Source: Bacteroidota bacterium
GTDB taxonomy: Bacteria > Bacteroidota > Ignavibacteria > UBA10030 > SZUA-254
Direction of reading: 5' to 3'
Assembly: GCA_020056225.1 (NCBI GenBank)
Contig: JAGVIE010000038.1
Span: forward strand, 1-64,000
DNA: 64,000 nucleotides
The notes under the pieces: model-generated
Database searches by the model: none
What the model was told of the DNA's origin: nothing
Seen by the model: only the letters and a program-made list of their open reading frames with translations
Shown: piece by piece, positions 10,001 through 17,657 of the stretch
Layout: the number at the start of each line of letters is the position of its first letter
Numbering within the stretch: position 1 is the first letter of the stretch
Made by a program: the position numbers and the translations under genes

Positions 10001-10676
10001 CCACAGCGATTGCACGTGCCCAATCCATACCAACTCCCGGTGCGTCATATAAAGCAACCCACTGCTCGGCGCCTGCGGAATTGTATTTTATTGTGGTATA
10101 GTTTGCCGATGATGTTCCACCACTACCAAGACCACTATAACCTGTCACATACACATTGCCTGACCCGTCCACTGCAATTGAATATGCTGCATCAGCATAA
10201 TTTCCCGGGCTGTTATATATTGCAATCCACTCCTCAGCTCCTGATGAATTGTATTTTATTGTGGCATAGTCATTATTTGTTCCGCTTCCAAAACTATAAC
10301 CTGTCACATACACATTCCCCGAGCCATCTACCGCAATTGAATTTGCTAGATCAGTACTATCTCCCTGCCTGTTATATCTTGCAACCCACAACTCAGCGCC
10401 ATCGGAATTATATTTAATTGTGGCATAGTCACTACCTGGTCCGCTTTTTGAACTTCCCGTTACATAAACATTCCCTGAGCCATCCACTGCCATTGAACTT
10501 GCATTATCACTACTATTTCCTGGTCCGTTATATCTTTGCACCCACTCTTCAGTAACCTGTGCCCTGAGCTGTGAAAAAGAGAATAGAGTTAAGACTAACA
10601 TTGATATCACATTAATTGCCTTATTCATTGTAGAATCCCTTTCTGTCAGTCTGTTTTTGTTAGTACCTGTTTTCAT
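7023..10676 (-). CDS. T9SS-exported SBBP-repeat protein with a papain-like protease core
   Basis: 1217 residues. After a signal segment (MNKAINVISMLVLTLFSFSQ, from residue 17) come eight beta-propeller-type SBBP repeats of about 50 residues, each with DYATIKYNSxGxxxWVxRY and SIAVDGSGNVYVTG. A GETNTIKW Ig-like stretch follows, then a region with papain-type catalytic spacing: Cys674 in WGGSCFGIAASN, His775 in GSGAHTILVYG and Asp798/Asn799 in VHVYDNSNP. The last 90 residues are a T9SS type A sorting domain (NYPNPFNP ... SGVYFYRLEA). The start at 10676 has a strong AAAGGAG; the one at 10628 gives a cleaner signal peptide with a weaker AAAGGG. Probably a cell-surface or released protease; the repeats may bind substrate or carbohydrate. 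Peptidase activity is an inference from the motifs. Confidence 0.85.
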   Translation of the reverse strand: MKTGTNKNRLTERDSTMNKAINVISMLVLTLFSFSQLRAQVTEEWVQRYNGPGNSSDNASSMAVDGSGNVYVTGSSKSGPGSDYATIKYNSDGAELWVARYNRQGDSTDLANSIAVDGSGNVYVTGYSFGSGTNNDYATIKYNSSGAEEWIAIYNSPGNYADAAYSIAVDGSGNVYVTGYSGLGSGGTSSANYTTIKYNSAGAEQWVALYDAPGVGMDWARAIAVDGSGNVYVTGASDGTLTTVRDYATIKYNSAGAQQWVKRYNGPGNDLDFAWSIAVDGSGNVYVTGFSKGSGTSTDYATIKYSSAGTQLWVKRYNGPGNSGDDAHSIAVDGSGNVYVTGISGGIGTNGDYATIKYNSSGVQQWVARYNGPGNSGDWASSLALDGLGNVYVTGWSIVSGINYDYATVKYSASGGQQWVIRYNGPGNESDNAQSIALDDSGNVYVTGGSMSGSTSDYATIKYLQLGTVYQPDALEKWIAGETNTIKWTNEGWLSANIKCILNFETPQQTEYTIARGFLITNPEYVWEIPDTILSYQSKIFVENAADTTQAMESGVFRLKPYVLTKLYSDSTYYAYDKARDQWGFSNNQADMWPASWYSQFNYQGIDPFTGISYDQFVGDSTFAKSISRYHPDWVSWVNTFTVGACYYDTTYGIYKPTAVLKWWAKSRNWGGSCFGIAASNALAFGFGQDFRLKYPTFPAFGNPISVVSGNEVKKVVNELFTNQYGNPSIANDQVKYEIITPTQTLNEIKQMLKEDNAIVKTLSIYNNGPGSGAHTILVYGLKQDSIQQNLYYVHVYDNSNPYSSNPIVIDTTVDGGNGWWSSDDWTDWGGNRNIYLEVPANNYLFGGFFPVASVHKSPSIPNKNTSEIDNSSKSPFILSANTLEIHNSPEASISIIDYQGKVTGFNNNIVLNEIPESFPRILKNGSESPPYAYELINDEYSVIMNNFTADTIEAFFFTSNKSFSYERSGALQTQTDRLFFGGGVSVTNPDAQTKSVKLLNIINETTEERVFILRSIDLAQNDSVNIKNPNNDNLKFISYGSAKNYDIELNFAAKTGLGRFVDFNIPLSENTSHTFVPNWTDITNNELMVLVDVGNNGTIDDTLYLQNQVTGIGDDQGSLLSPDSYNLAQNYPNPFNPVTAIRYQLPVNSHVILKVFDVLGREVATLVNDNKKPGSYDVEFDATKLPSGVYFYRLEAVATTDHNKSFTQVKKMLLLR
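9285..10550 (-). repeat. Eight tandem ~150-bp SBBP-coding repeats
   Basis: Each unit contains near-identical DNA for GNVYVTG (plus strand: CCTGTCACATACACATT and variants) and for DYATIKYN. Units differ mainly in the linker between the two motifs, and some neighbouring units are much more alike than others. This pattern suggests growth by recombination between units. The region is prone to copy-number change and to mis-assembly with short reads. Confidence 0.85.
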
Positions 10677-10723
10677 AGTATCTCCTTTGTGAATTATTTA
10701 AGTTGAATCAATTCTGTCCTGAA

Positions 10724-12466
10724 TTATCTCAATAGTAATAATTTTTTTGTTTGCACAAAGTCACCCGTCGGTTTAGCATCTGTCGGATGGGCGTATAAAC
10801 GATAGAAGTACACGCCGCTGGCAAGACTGCGCGCATTCCATTGTACCGAGTGTTGTCCGGCATCGCGCTTCTCGTTTATCAGTGACGCAACTTCCTGCCC
10901 AAGGAGATTATAGATTTTCAGAGTAACGTATGATGGAGATGGCAAACCAAACTGAATTGTTGTGCTGGGGTTGAACGGATTGGGATAGTTCTGTTCGAGT
11001 GCGAATGTTGCCGGCAAAGAGTTATTGTTCTCATTCACATCAGTTGCACCTCCAAGCGTTCCGTTATCGCCGACCCGCTGGGCATAAATATCACTCGAAT
11101 TGGTAGCACTATTTCGGCTATCATCCCAGGTTATGATGGCGCCACCGCTGCCATCTGCCACCAACCGGGGATATACCTGTCCCGAGAGATCCCTGCAAAC
11201 ACCGACCCCATTGACAATCCACTGGACTGCGCCTGCTGAGTCAACACGTTGTGCAAAAACATCACCGTTACCTGAGCCGCGGTAATCGTACCAGATTATG
11301 ATAGCTCCGGTTCCACCATCAGTTGCTATATCAGGGTATCTGGAATCGCTTGCGCCACCAATACTTACGCCGTCACTGGCCCACTGCCGTCCTCCGCTTG
11401 AGTTCAGCCGTTGTGCATAAATAGTATTCATAAGCCCCCCACTAGCATATTGCCAGGTAATAAAAACCCCACCACTCCCATCACCCAATAATTTGTGTCT
11501 TATCTGGTGTAATGTATTGGGAGCAATGGCGACACCGTTTAATGTCCATTGTGTAACACCACTTGCATTGACTCTTTGTGCATACAGATTACTGTACGAA
11601 GGACCATTCCTATGATCTTCCCAAACAATGATGGTTCCATTTCCGACATCGCTTATGAGTTGGGGACGCAATTGATCGCTTGTTAATGAACAAATGGCAA
11701 CACCATCGTTTCCCCAACTAATAATTCCGTTTGTATTTATATGTTGCACGATAATATCAAAATTTCCATCGGGATAAACACCAGTATATTGGTGCCATAC
11801 TATGATAGCACCTCCGTTTCCATCACTTACTATTTGAAGCGATTCTCCATTCAGTTGGGATAATGGCACACCACCTGCTGTCCATTGTATGGCACCATTG
11901 GCATTTAACTTTTGGGCATAGGGTATATAGTTAATGCCATCCCGCATATCCCGCCAGGTAATGATTGCACCGCCACTGCCGTCACTAATCAATTGAGGGG
12001 ATGTTTGATACAGAGTTTCTGCACACACAGGAATTCCATCCGTTGCCCATTGTACAACCCCACTTCCAGTAATACATTGTGCATAAATGTCGGCTAGTCC
12101 GCTTCTATTATCCTGCCATGCAATAATTGCCCCGCCATTGCCATCACTTGTCATTTCCGGTACATGCTGCAAAGCAGGATTAGTACAAACAGAAATTCCA
12201 TCAACTGTCCATTGCACTATTCCGTTAGCAGCTATCCGTTGGGCATAAATATTATAATCACCTGTAATCAGGTAGTCATAATCCCACCAGGTGATAATGG
12301 CTCCACCGCTTCCATCTCTTACTACCCGTGGCGCCTGTTGCTGGGTGGCTGTGGTGCAGATGGCATTATTAATAGCAGGGTTGGTGGACCACTGTGCGTG
12401 AAGATTGACGGGAAAAAGATTCGAACCAATCAAGCATATCGAAAGAACGAGAAGAATATTTTTCAT
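10724..12466 (-). CDS. T9SS-exported repeat protein of unknown function
   Basis: 580 residues: signal peptide (MKNILLVLSICLIGSNLFPVNLHA), about nine repeats of roughly 50 residues with the core DGSGGAIITWxDxR ... IYAQRINANGxVQW, and a type A sorting domain at the C-terminus ([14 protein letters not shown] ... SGVYFYRLYA). The repeat resembles a beta-propeller blade and the protein is most likely a solenoid or propeller exposed on the cell surface. No catalytic motif is visible. It is the middle of three large T9SS genes in a row, 47 bp upstream of the SBBP protein in transcription direction, so the two could share a transcript. The name 'hypothetical T9SS protein' is as far as the sequence allows. 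Confidence 0.85.
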   Translation of the reverse strand: MKNILLVLSICLIGSNLFPVNLHAQWSTNPAINNAICTTATQQQAPRVVRDGSGGAIITWWDYDYLITGDYNIYAQRIAANGIVQWTVDGISVCTNPALQHVPEMTSDGNGGAIIAWQDNRSGLADIYAQCITGSGVVQWATDGIPVCAETLYQTSPQLISDGSGGAIITWRDMRDGINYIPYAQKLNANGAIQWTAGGVPLSQLNGESLQIVSDGNGGAIIVWHQYTGVYPDGNFDIIVQHINTNGIISWGNDGVAICSLTSDQLRPQLISDVGNGTIIVWEDHRNGPSYSNLYAQRVNASGVTQWTLNGVAIAPNTLHQIRHKLLGDGSGGVFITWQYASGGLMNTIYAQRLNSSGGRQWASDGVSIGGASDSRYPDIATDGGTGAIIIWYDYRGSGNGDVFAQRVDSAGAVQWIVNGVGVCRDLSGQVYPRLVADGSGGAIITWDDSRNSATNSSDIYAQRVGDNGTLGGATDVNENNNSLPATFALEQNYPNPFNPSTTIQFGLPSPSYVTLKIYNLLGQEVASLINEKRDAGQHSVQWNARSLASGVYFYRLYAHPTDAKPTGDFVQTKKLLLLR

Positions 12467-12639
12467 GATGACCTCTTATTGTTTTATTAAATGATAATTT
12501 GTTGTTGCTCTATTATCTGATCAATAGAAGTTCTATTTTGTCTCAAAAGCATCCAACTTGCACCGATATAGGAATTATCAATCCTAATTAGGAAATATTT
12601 TTAAGGGATAGCTTTTTGATTGTCCCTAAATAAACAGCT

Positions 12640-12663
12640 GCCTCTCGATTTTCATCGAGAGGC
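12640..12663 (-). terminator. Terminator after the 1328-residue T9SS gene
   Basis: Perfect 10-bp stem GCCTCTCGAT (12640-12649) / ATCGAGAGGC (12654-12663) with a TTTC loop. On the minus strand it follows the stop codon of the gene ending at 12684 by about 20 bp, and the tail reads AGCTGTTTATTT, a weak U-rich run. Confidence 0.75.
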
Positions 12664-12683
12664 TTTACTTCATGTACAATATA

Positions 12684-15600
12684 TTATCTCACCAACAACG
12701 TTTTCTTAGTACTTTGAAATAGAGGTACACCAGTCGACGAATAAACATTCATTCGATAAAAATATGCCCCAGATGCAATAGTAGAAGCATCAAATCGTAC
12801 TGAATAACTTCCTGCCGCGTAAGCAACATTATCCAATAGCGATGCCACCTCTTGACCAAGGACATCGTAAACTTTCAACTCAACATTACCCGACGTCGGT
12901 AAGTCGAATTCAATTGTAGAAATCGGGTTGAATGGATTCGGGTAGCCCTCGCGAATTGCAAAGTCGGTGGGAATATGTTTTCCATTTTCAACACTCAGCG
13001 TGAATCGACTTAGATCCTGAACGACTATCGTTCCTTTATCGTTGAGTATCTTCGAGTTGAACGATTTATTTGTGCCGCTAAATTCAACGGAGTATCTCGC
13101 CCCGCCTGAGTTATTTATCTGCCAGCTTACAGAATAAGGAGGAACCCCTGCTCGGACAGATATTGGGAAATCCGCACGACCTTTAAGTTCACCGGGATAC
13201 ACTTCAAGCATCCGCTGGGAAGCGAATCGGACATCGAACATCTCTTCCGGCGGCAGAGGCGGTATAGCGTAACGATCCAGACTAAATTCTTTATCCGGAG
13301 TATTTCCAAAATAAAGCATCTGCTTATGCCCGCCCGCATCTGCTATGGTAAGCGTATTGAATCCCCGCCTTAAATCCGATACAGGTGATGCGGCGATCTT
13401 GGGCCACGAACTGTATGAGAGAATTAGTTCACCGGCAGAAGATGTTTTTACCCAGTATCCTTTACCGGGTTCTAATCTGATTGTTGTCTGATAACCCCCG
13501 TCGTAATAGAAATAATCCGATGTAACATTACCGGAGGGATTTTGAACAATTGAGCTTGTATATACAGTATCGCTCAAAGTTCCGATCATATTCCACCCAA
13601 CAGTAACATCAACCGTGTCTAATAGATCAATGTAACCTGATATATTGATCGCTTCGGATGAATCGAACTTCAACCAATATCCGGTTCCCGGAAACATCGT
13701 GTCAGCCACAGTATACTCTGCTTGGTAAGCAAAAGCATCTGAGATTGCTGTTGGATAAAGTATAGACTTCCTTCCATCAGCCACAGTCAGCGGCAGTGAA
13801 AGTAAATTCCAACCGGCAGTAGCATTGTATTGTGCTATTGCCGGTGCGCCATCTGTTTTCATAAGAAAATATGTTGATGAACCGGTAACGACTCCTGCTG
13901 AATCGATTATTACGATAGTGTATTTTGATGTATCGGTAGTTGATGCACCGGTTGACACAGCTTGACGTTTTTTCATGGTTTCATCCGGTACCCAAACCAT
14001 TAACCAGACAGTATCTATCGGATTACCCGGGCATGGATAAAAGAGTGTATCTTTAGAAAGGAAAGCGGGCCATGCCGATGTATCCGGTACAATGACAATT
14101 CTCATTGTATCTGTACAAGAAGGATGTGGAAGAATGGGCACAGGGACAACCCACCAACCACCAGGGAATGGGGGCCATGGTGGTGGAAATGGCGGGGGCG
14201 GAGGCGGAGGCGGGGGTGGCGGAGCTCCCCCGGCTGGCTTCTTTTTTACTTTAACGTGGTTTATATTCTCAATAATTGTTTTTCCCTGAATAGTCATCCT
14301 AGCAAAAACGCAATATTCGCCGGGTGGAGGATCCCAATTCACCGCTGCATCACCCTGACCACCAGCACCGGTTGTTCCTTCCTTACCGCCGATATAATTT
14401 TCTTCTTTGATTCCGGAATTGCAACCGGTATTGTCCCAGAAAAATTCTATCACATATGGGCAATCGTGATCTTTCCAATTTATTACTGATTTAGTGATAC
14501 TAAATCCACCTAACGGCTCGGGGGTAACTTGTAATTCTATCCAACCACATTCTCCTTTACGCAGTGGAACAGGATCAAAAGGAACACCGTCACCTTTTCT
14601 CCACGACATGTAATAGTTTCCTTCTCCACTTTCCTTATCGAAAGCAAACTGAGATAAACGTACAACATCCTCTGCATAAGGATCAACGTTTGCTAGAATA
14701 CTATCATCGTATGCGATAATAAATCTGCCGCTGTCATTCTGACCATAGATTTGACAATGCAGCATCATACTTGTTGCTGAGTCAGATGAGTTTCGCAAAA
14801 TTGCGGTTGGCACATATTGCTCGCCGGCAAGGACGAAATATCTCTGCCAGTCGTTTGCGAGAAGATCAATGGGGGTCATACGGTCATCAAGGTAAAGACC
14901 TGCGTGAAGTAGTTTAATATTATCCGCGGCTGGACGCACATCAAAGTAACTCTCTAAGTAATTATCACCCTGCACCATATCATCGGGAAATCTGACTTGT
15001 GTCCGGACGGTGTAACGACCCGATATGGTGATAGGGCTAGCTGATACAAGAGAGAGCGAGATTATCTCAATAGGAATCGTTTGAGATGTCGATTCCGCGT
15101 ACACTGTTAAACCGAATGGATTTGTAATCCGCATAACAACCGTAACGGATTCTGGCTGGTCGCTTTTATTATTTAACTTAACCACCGGTGTGAACGGTTC
15201 TGATCCCGGATCAAAAAATCCGGATGGAACAACAATTTCTGATATTGCTACATCTGGCCATCTACCAAAAATTGACGGAAGCACCCACCATGATGAAATA
15301 TCCTGCCAAGCCATGCTCTCGCAATCGTTCCAATGTATACTTAGTGCCTGCATCAATCGTTGAAACTCCATAGGATTATAAGTGTTCATGTAATGAGAAA
15401 CTGTTTGCCATGCACGGGTGTAAAGGTTTCGTTTCTGGAAATTTGGCAGAAAAGTTGGGTCCGTTCCCATACGAAAGAAATTTTTAAACCAACAAATGTT
15501 CCAATATTTTAGATAGGATCTACATTCAGAAAGATTAGGACTGAGACCACAGAACCAGGAAACTTCATCCCCAATAAGAAGCATTTCATCATTCGTATTG

Positions 15601-16670
15601 TTATCGGTAAGATTCGTTTGTCCGGTACCGAGTGAATCCATTATGAATATGTCGAGGTCATCGCTGGCGCCTGAGTCCGGCGGTGCACAGATATTTGCGC
15701 CAAGGTCTGATACAAAAACCACCCTGCCATCTCCCATCGCCTCAGGGACATAATCGTTGCCTAAATGAGTTGTTAATTGATTCGCCGGGCTGACTGGGAC
15801 ATCAATAGAAGTCGCACCGATGAGAAATAATTTAGAATTTCCTATCGTTGTGCGTGTTGATGAATAATAAATTGCAGAACCATCTTCCGAGTAATGCGCG
15901 CCGGCACTCATTTTAATTGGATTCGGATTTTCCGGATATAGGGTCCCAAAAGTATGCCGCCTAAGATTGCTGGGCGGTGAATTATATGCCACGGAATAGA
16001 CTTCCCAGTTTGTTCCATTGACATCCACGGCTGCGGAAAATAGAATTCTAGTTCCATCGTGAGAGAAAGACGGATGCCCAACCCAAGTTTCGAATGTTGA
16101 GGGCCATGTTTCAGGTCCGCCATTGATCAGCAAGTTTCTGAGATCGAGTGAATCAAGCGCTCCGGTGCTTAATGTATAAATACACAATCCTTCGTACCAA
16201 TACGGAGGAGGAACCGGGATGGAACATTCACTTCGAATTGTGTCATCAGGAGTGGAGACTTCACGATATTTCCCGGAGAACACAACTCTTTGTCCATCAT
16301 GGGAAAAATGCGGGTGACGATCGGGATAATTGTTGAAAGTGAGCTGCTGAGCTGTTCCTTCAATATCGAATACATTGGCTATAAATATTTCAAAATCGCC
16401 ATCGCGATTTGAACTCCAAACAATTTTAGAACTTTCGGGTGGAAGGGCAATGTATAAATCCGGATGGTTATCGATTCCCGTATTGGTTGTTAACTGGTAT
16501 ATATTTGTTGGAACATCAATATCCGGTATTATATACATATCCCAATTGTTCGGTTCAGCGCGATCCGATACGAAAACCAACGGCTTCACCAAACTAAATT
16601 GTGCAATAACATACTCACCCCAAATTGATTGCACAAATAGTATTAAGAAAACAGCAACAAATTTTTTCAT
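12684..16670 (-). CDS. Giant T9SS-exported protein with TolB-like propeller and Pro-rich hinge
   Basis: 1328 residues. N-terminal signal peptide, then TolB/PD40-type propeller strands (KIVWSSNRDGDFEIFIAN, QRVVFSGKYRE, GTRILFSAAVD) to about residue 380. The middle holds a Cys/Trp-rich segment and CARDB/Ig-like beta domains. A run of eleven prolines followed by FPPPWPPFPGGWW lies at about residues 816-840. After it come two copies of a GWNLLSLP / GWNMIGTLSD ... GKGYWVK module, then a type A sorting domain ([14 protein letters not shown] ... SGAYFYRMNV). GAAGGAGTAAAGATC precedes the ATG. Likely a surface protein with binding domains; no enzyme signature is seen. Length and poly-Pro make it a candidate stalk or adhesin, which is a guess. 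Confidence 0.85.
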   Translation of the reverse strand: MKKFVAVFLILFVQSIWGEYVIAQFSLVKPLVFVSDRAEPNNWDMYIIPDIDVPTNIYQLTTNTGIDNHPDLYIALPPESSKIVWSSNRDGDFEIFIANVFDIEGTAQQLTFNNYPDRHPHFSHDGQRVVFSGKYREVSTPDDTIRSECSIPVPPPYWYEGLCIYTLSTGALDSLDLRNLLINGGPETWPSTFETWVGHPSFSHDGTRILFSAAVDVNGTNWEVYSVAYNSPPSNLRRHTFGTLYPENPNPIKMSAGAHYSEDGSAIYYSSTRTTIGNSKLFLIGATSIDVPVSPANQLTTHLGNDYVPEAMGDGRVVFVSDLGANICAPPDSGASDDLDIFIMDSLGTGQTNLTDNNTNDEMLLIGDEVSWFCGLSPNLSECRSYLKYWNICWFKNFFRMGTDPTFLPNFQKRNLYTRAWQTVSHYMNTYNPMEFQRLMQALSIHWNDCESMAWQDISSWWVLPSIFGRWPDVAISEIVVPSGFFDPGSEPFTPVVKLNNKSDQPESVTVVMRITNPFGLTVYAESTSQTIPIEIISLSLVSASPITISGRYTVRTQVRFPDDMVQGDNYLESYFDVRPAADNIKLLHAGLYLDDRMTPIDLLANDWQRYFVLAGEQYVPTAILRNSSDSATSMMLHCQIYGQNDSGRFIIAYDDSILANVDPYAEDVVRLSQFAFDKESGEGNYYMSWRKGDGVPFDPVPLRKGECGWIELQVTPEPLGGFSITKSVINWKDHDCPYVIEFFWDNTGCNSGIKEENYIGGKEGTTGAGGQGDAAVNWDPPPGEYCVFARMTIQGKTIIENINHVKVKKKPAGGAPPPPPPPPPPPFPPPWPPFPGGWWVVPVPILPHPSCTDTMRIVIVPDTSAWPAFLSKDTLFYPCPGNPIDTVWLMVWVPDETMKKRQAVSTGASTTDTSKYTIVIIDSAGVVTGSSTYFLMKTDGAPAIAQYNATAGWNLLSLPLTVADGRKSILYPTAISDAFAYQAEYTVADTMFPGTGYWLKFDSSEAINISGYIDLLDTVDVTVGWNMIGTLSDTVYTSSIVQNPSGNVTSDYFYYDGGYQTTIRLEPGKGYWVKTSSAGELILSYSSWPKIAASPVSDLRRGFNTLTIADAGGHKQMLYFGNTPDKEFSLDRYAIPPLPPEEMFDVRFASQRMLEVYPGELKGRADFPISVRAGVPPYSVSWQINNSGGARYSVEFSGTNKSFNSKILNDKGTIVVQDLSRFTLSVENGKHIPTDFAIREGYPNPFNPISTIEFDLPTSGNVELKVYDVLGQEVASLLDNVAYAAGSYSVRFDASTIASGAYFYRMNVYSSTGVPLFQSTKKTLLVR

Positions 16671-16875
16671 GATCTTTACTCCTTCTGTTTATATTACAAA
16701 TTGAAAAAACACAATCGTTAAAAATAGAAGCTCAATACCCAACGACTGAACAGGTTCGGATAATTACTATATCTTTTTTAGTAAAAAGGATTAAGACGAT
16801 CCCGATAAAAAGTCACAACGCGGGTTATTATTAACCGAACCGTCGGTGAAAATTTTGTTGATTAAGATCTATTGG

Positions 16876-17298
16876 TTATAAACAAAAGAGGTAAGGTGGG
16901 CTATGCTCTTTAAGAGATATATAAGTAGTGCTCGTGAATATGAGGTAGTTTCTTACAATGCGCCATTTATCTTTTCCGGACCTTTCCGGGACAGCATTGT
17001 TATCGCCGCGCTCTAATATTCGCTCGACTGAGCAAAGAAGAAGTGTATATAAAAAACTGAGAATGAAAGGAATTAGCAATAAACCTATTAGAGGAGCAAA
17101 ACCATTGATTAGTGAAATCATTTCACCAAGATCGGGCTTCGCATTTACGATGTAAACCGATCCGAGCTTTGTAATCAAGAGAATAATTAACAACCACACA
17201 AAACCAACCAGAGCAACCCCCACGCTCCGTTTCCGCGTATTAAGCGTATCTCTGAAACATAACATACATTTATTAACAATATTCAAGCTATAGGTCAT
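16876..17298 (-). CDS. Possible small membrane protein, hypothetical
   Basis: 140 residues with two strongly hydrophobic stretches: about residues 26-44 (VALVGFVWLLIILLITKLG) and about 66-90 (NGFAPLIGLLLIPFILSFLY), separated by a polar loop, and a charged C-terminal part (ERILERGDNNAVPERSGKD). This arrangement is that of a real two-pass inner-membrane protein rather than of a shadow frame, but I recognise no family and see no ribosome site before the ATG at 17298; an internal ATG at residue 12 is an alternative. It stands alone between a T9SS gene and uvrA, downstream of a possibly structured leader (17402-17481). Confidence 0.42.
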   Translation of the reverse strand: MTYSLNIVNKCMLCFRDTLNTRKRSVGVALVGFVWLLIILLITKLGSVYIVNAKPDLGEMISLINGFAPLIGLLLIPFILSFLYTLLLCSVERILERGDNNAVPERSGKDKWRIVRNYLIFTSTTYISLKEHSPPYLFCL

Positions 17299-17657
17299 GG
17301 ATTATTATTGGTTTGCGTTATGATAAAAAGTTAGCGAAACTTATTGCAACAAGCAACAAAGAACCAACATAAGTTCTGTATTAATAAAATCGCTTAAAAT
17401 AGGTGGGATTTAAGGATTTCGGAAACTATCGACAGGAATCCAATTGTTGTCTTGCAAGGAAGAATCCGGCTACAACCCACCCAATGACAGGCAATATTTC
17501 CTACAAGGAAAGTTAGTTTGAACTTTCAAATGATTGATTAATCATTCTGTACTCAATGGATTTATGAAGGCAGCAAATTACATTTGGTATTCAAGAACTT
17601 TTTATCCGAAATATTTAATTTTTCCAAGCAAGTAGGCGTTATTCGTCAGAAAGAATC
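17299..17657. other. Gap of about 360 bp with a possible structured element
   Basis: No open frame of interest. Bases 17402-17481 can fold: outer GGTGGG (17402-17407) / CCCACC (17476-17481), and inside it GGATTTC (17413-17419) / GGAATCC (17435-17441). On the minus strand this lies about 100 nt upstream of the small membrane-protein frame, so it might be its leader; on the plus strand it leads to nothing. It could equally be an intergenic palindrome. It does not match a riboswitch that I know. The remainder also contains the region just past the uvrA stop, without an obvious T-tailed hairpin. Confidence 0.35.

Noticed and set aside
14092-14489. Gly-rich and Trp-rich plus-strand frames
   Set aside because: They are the reverse of the poly-Pro hinge of the T9SS gene, so low-complexity shadows.
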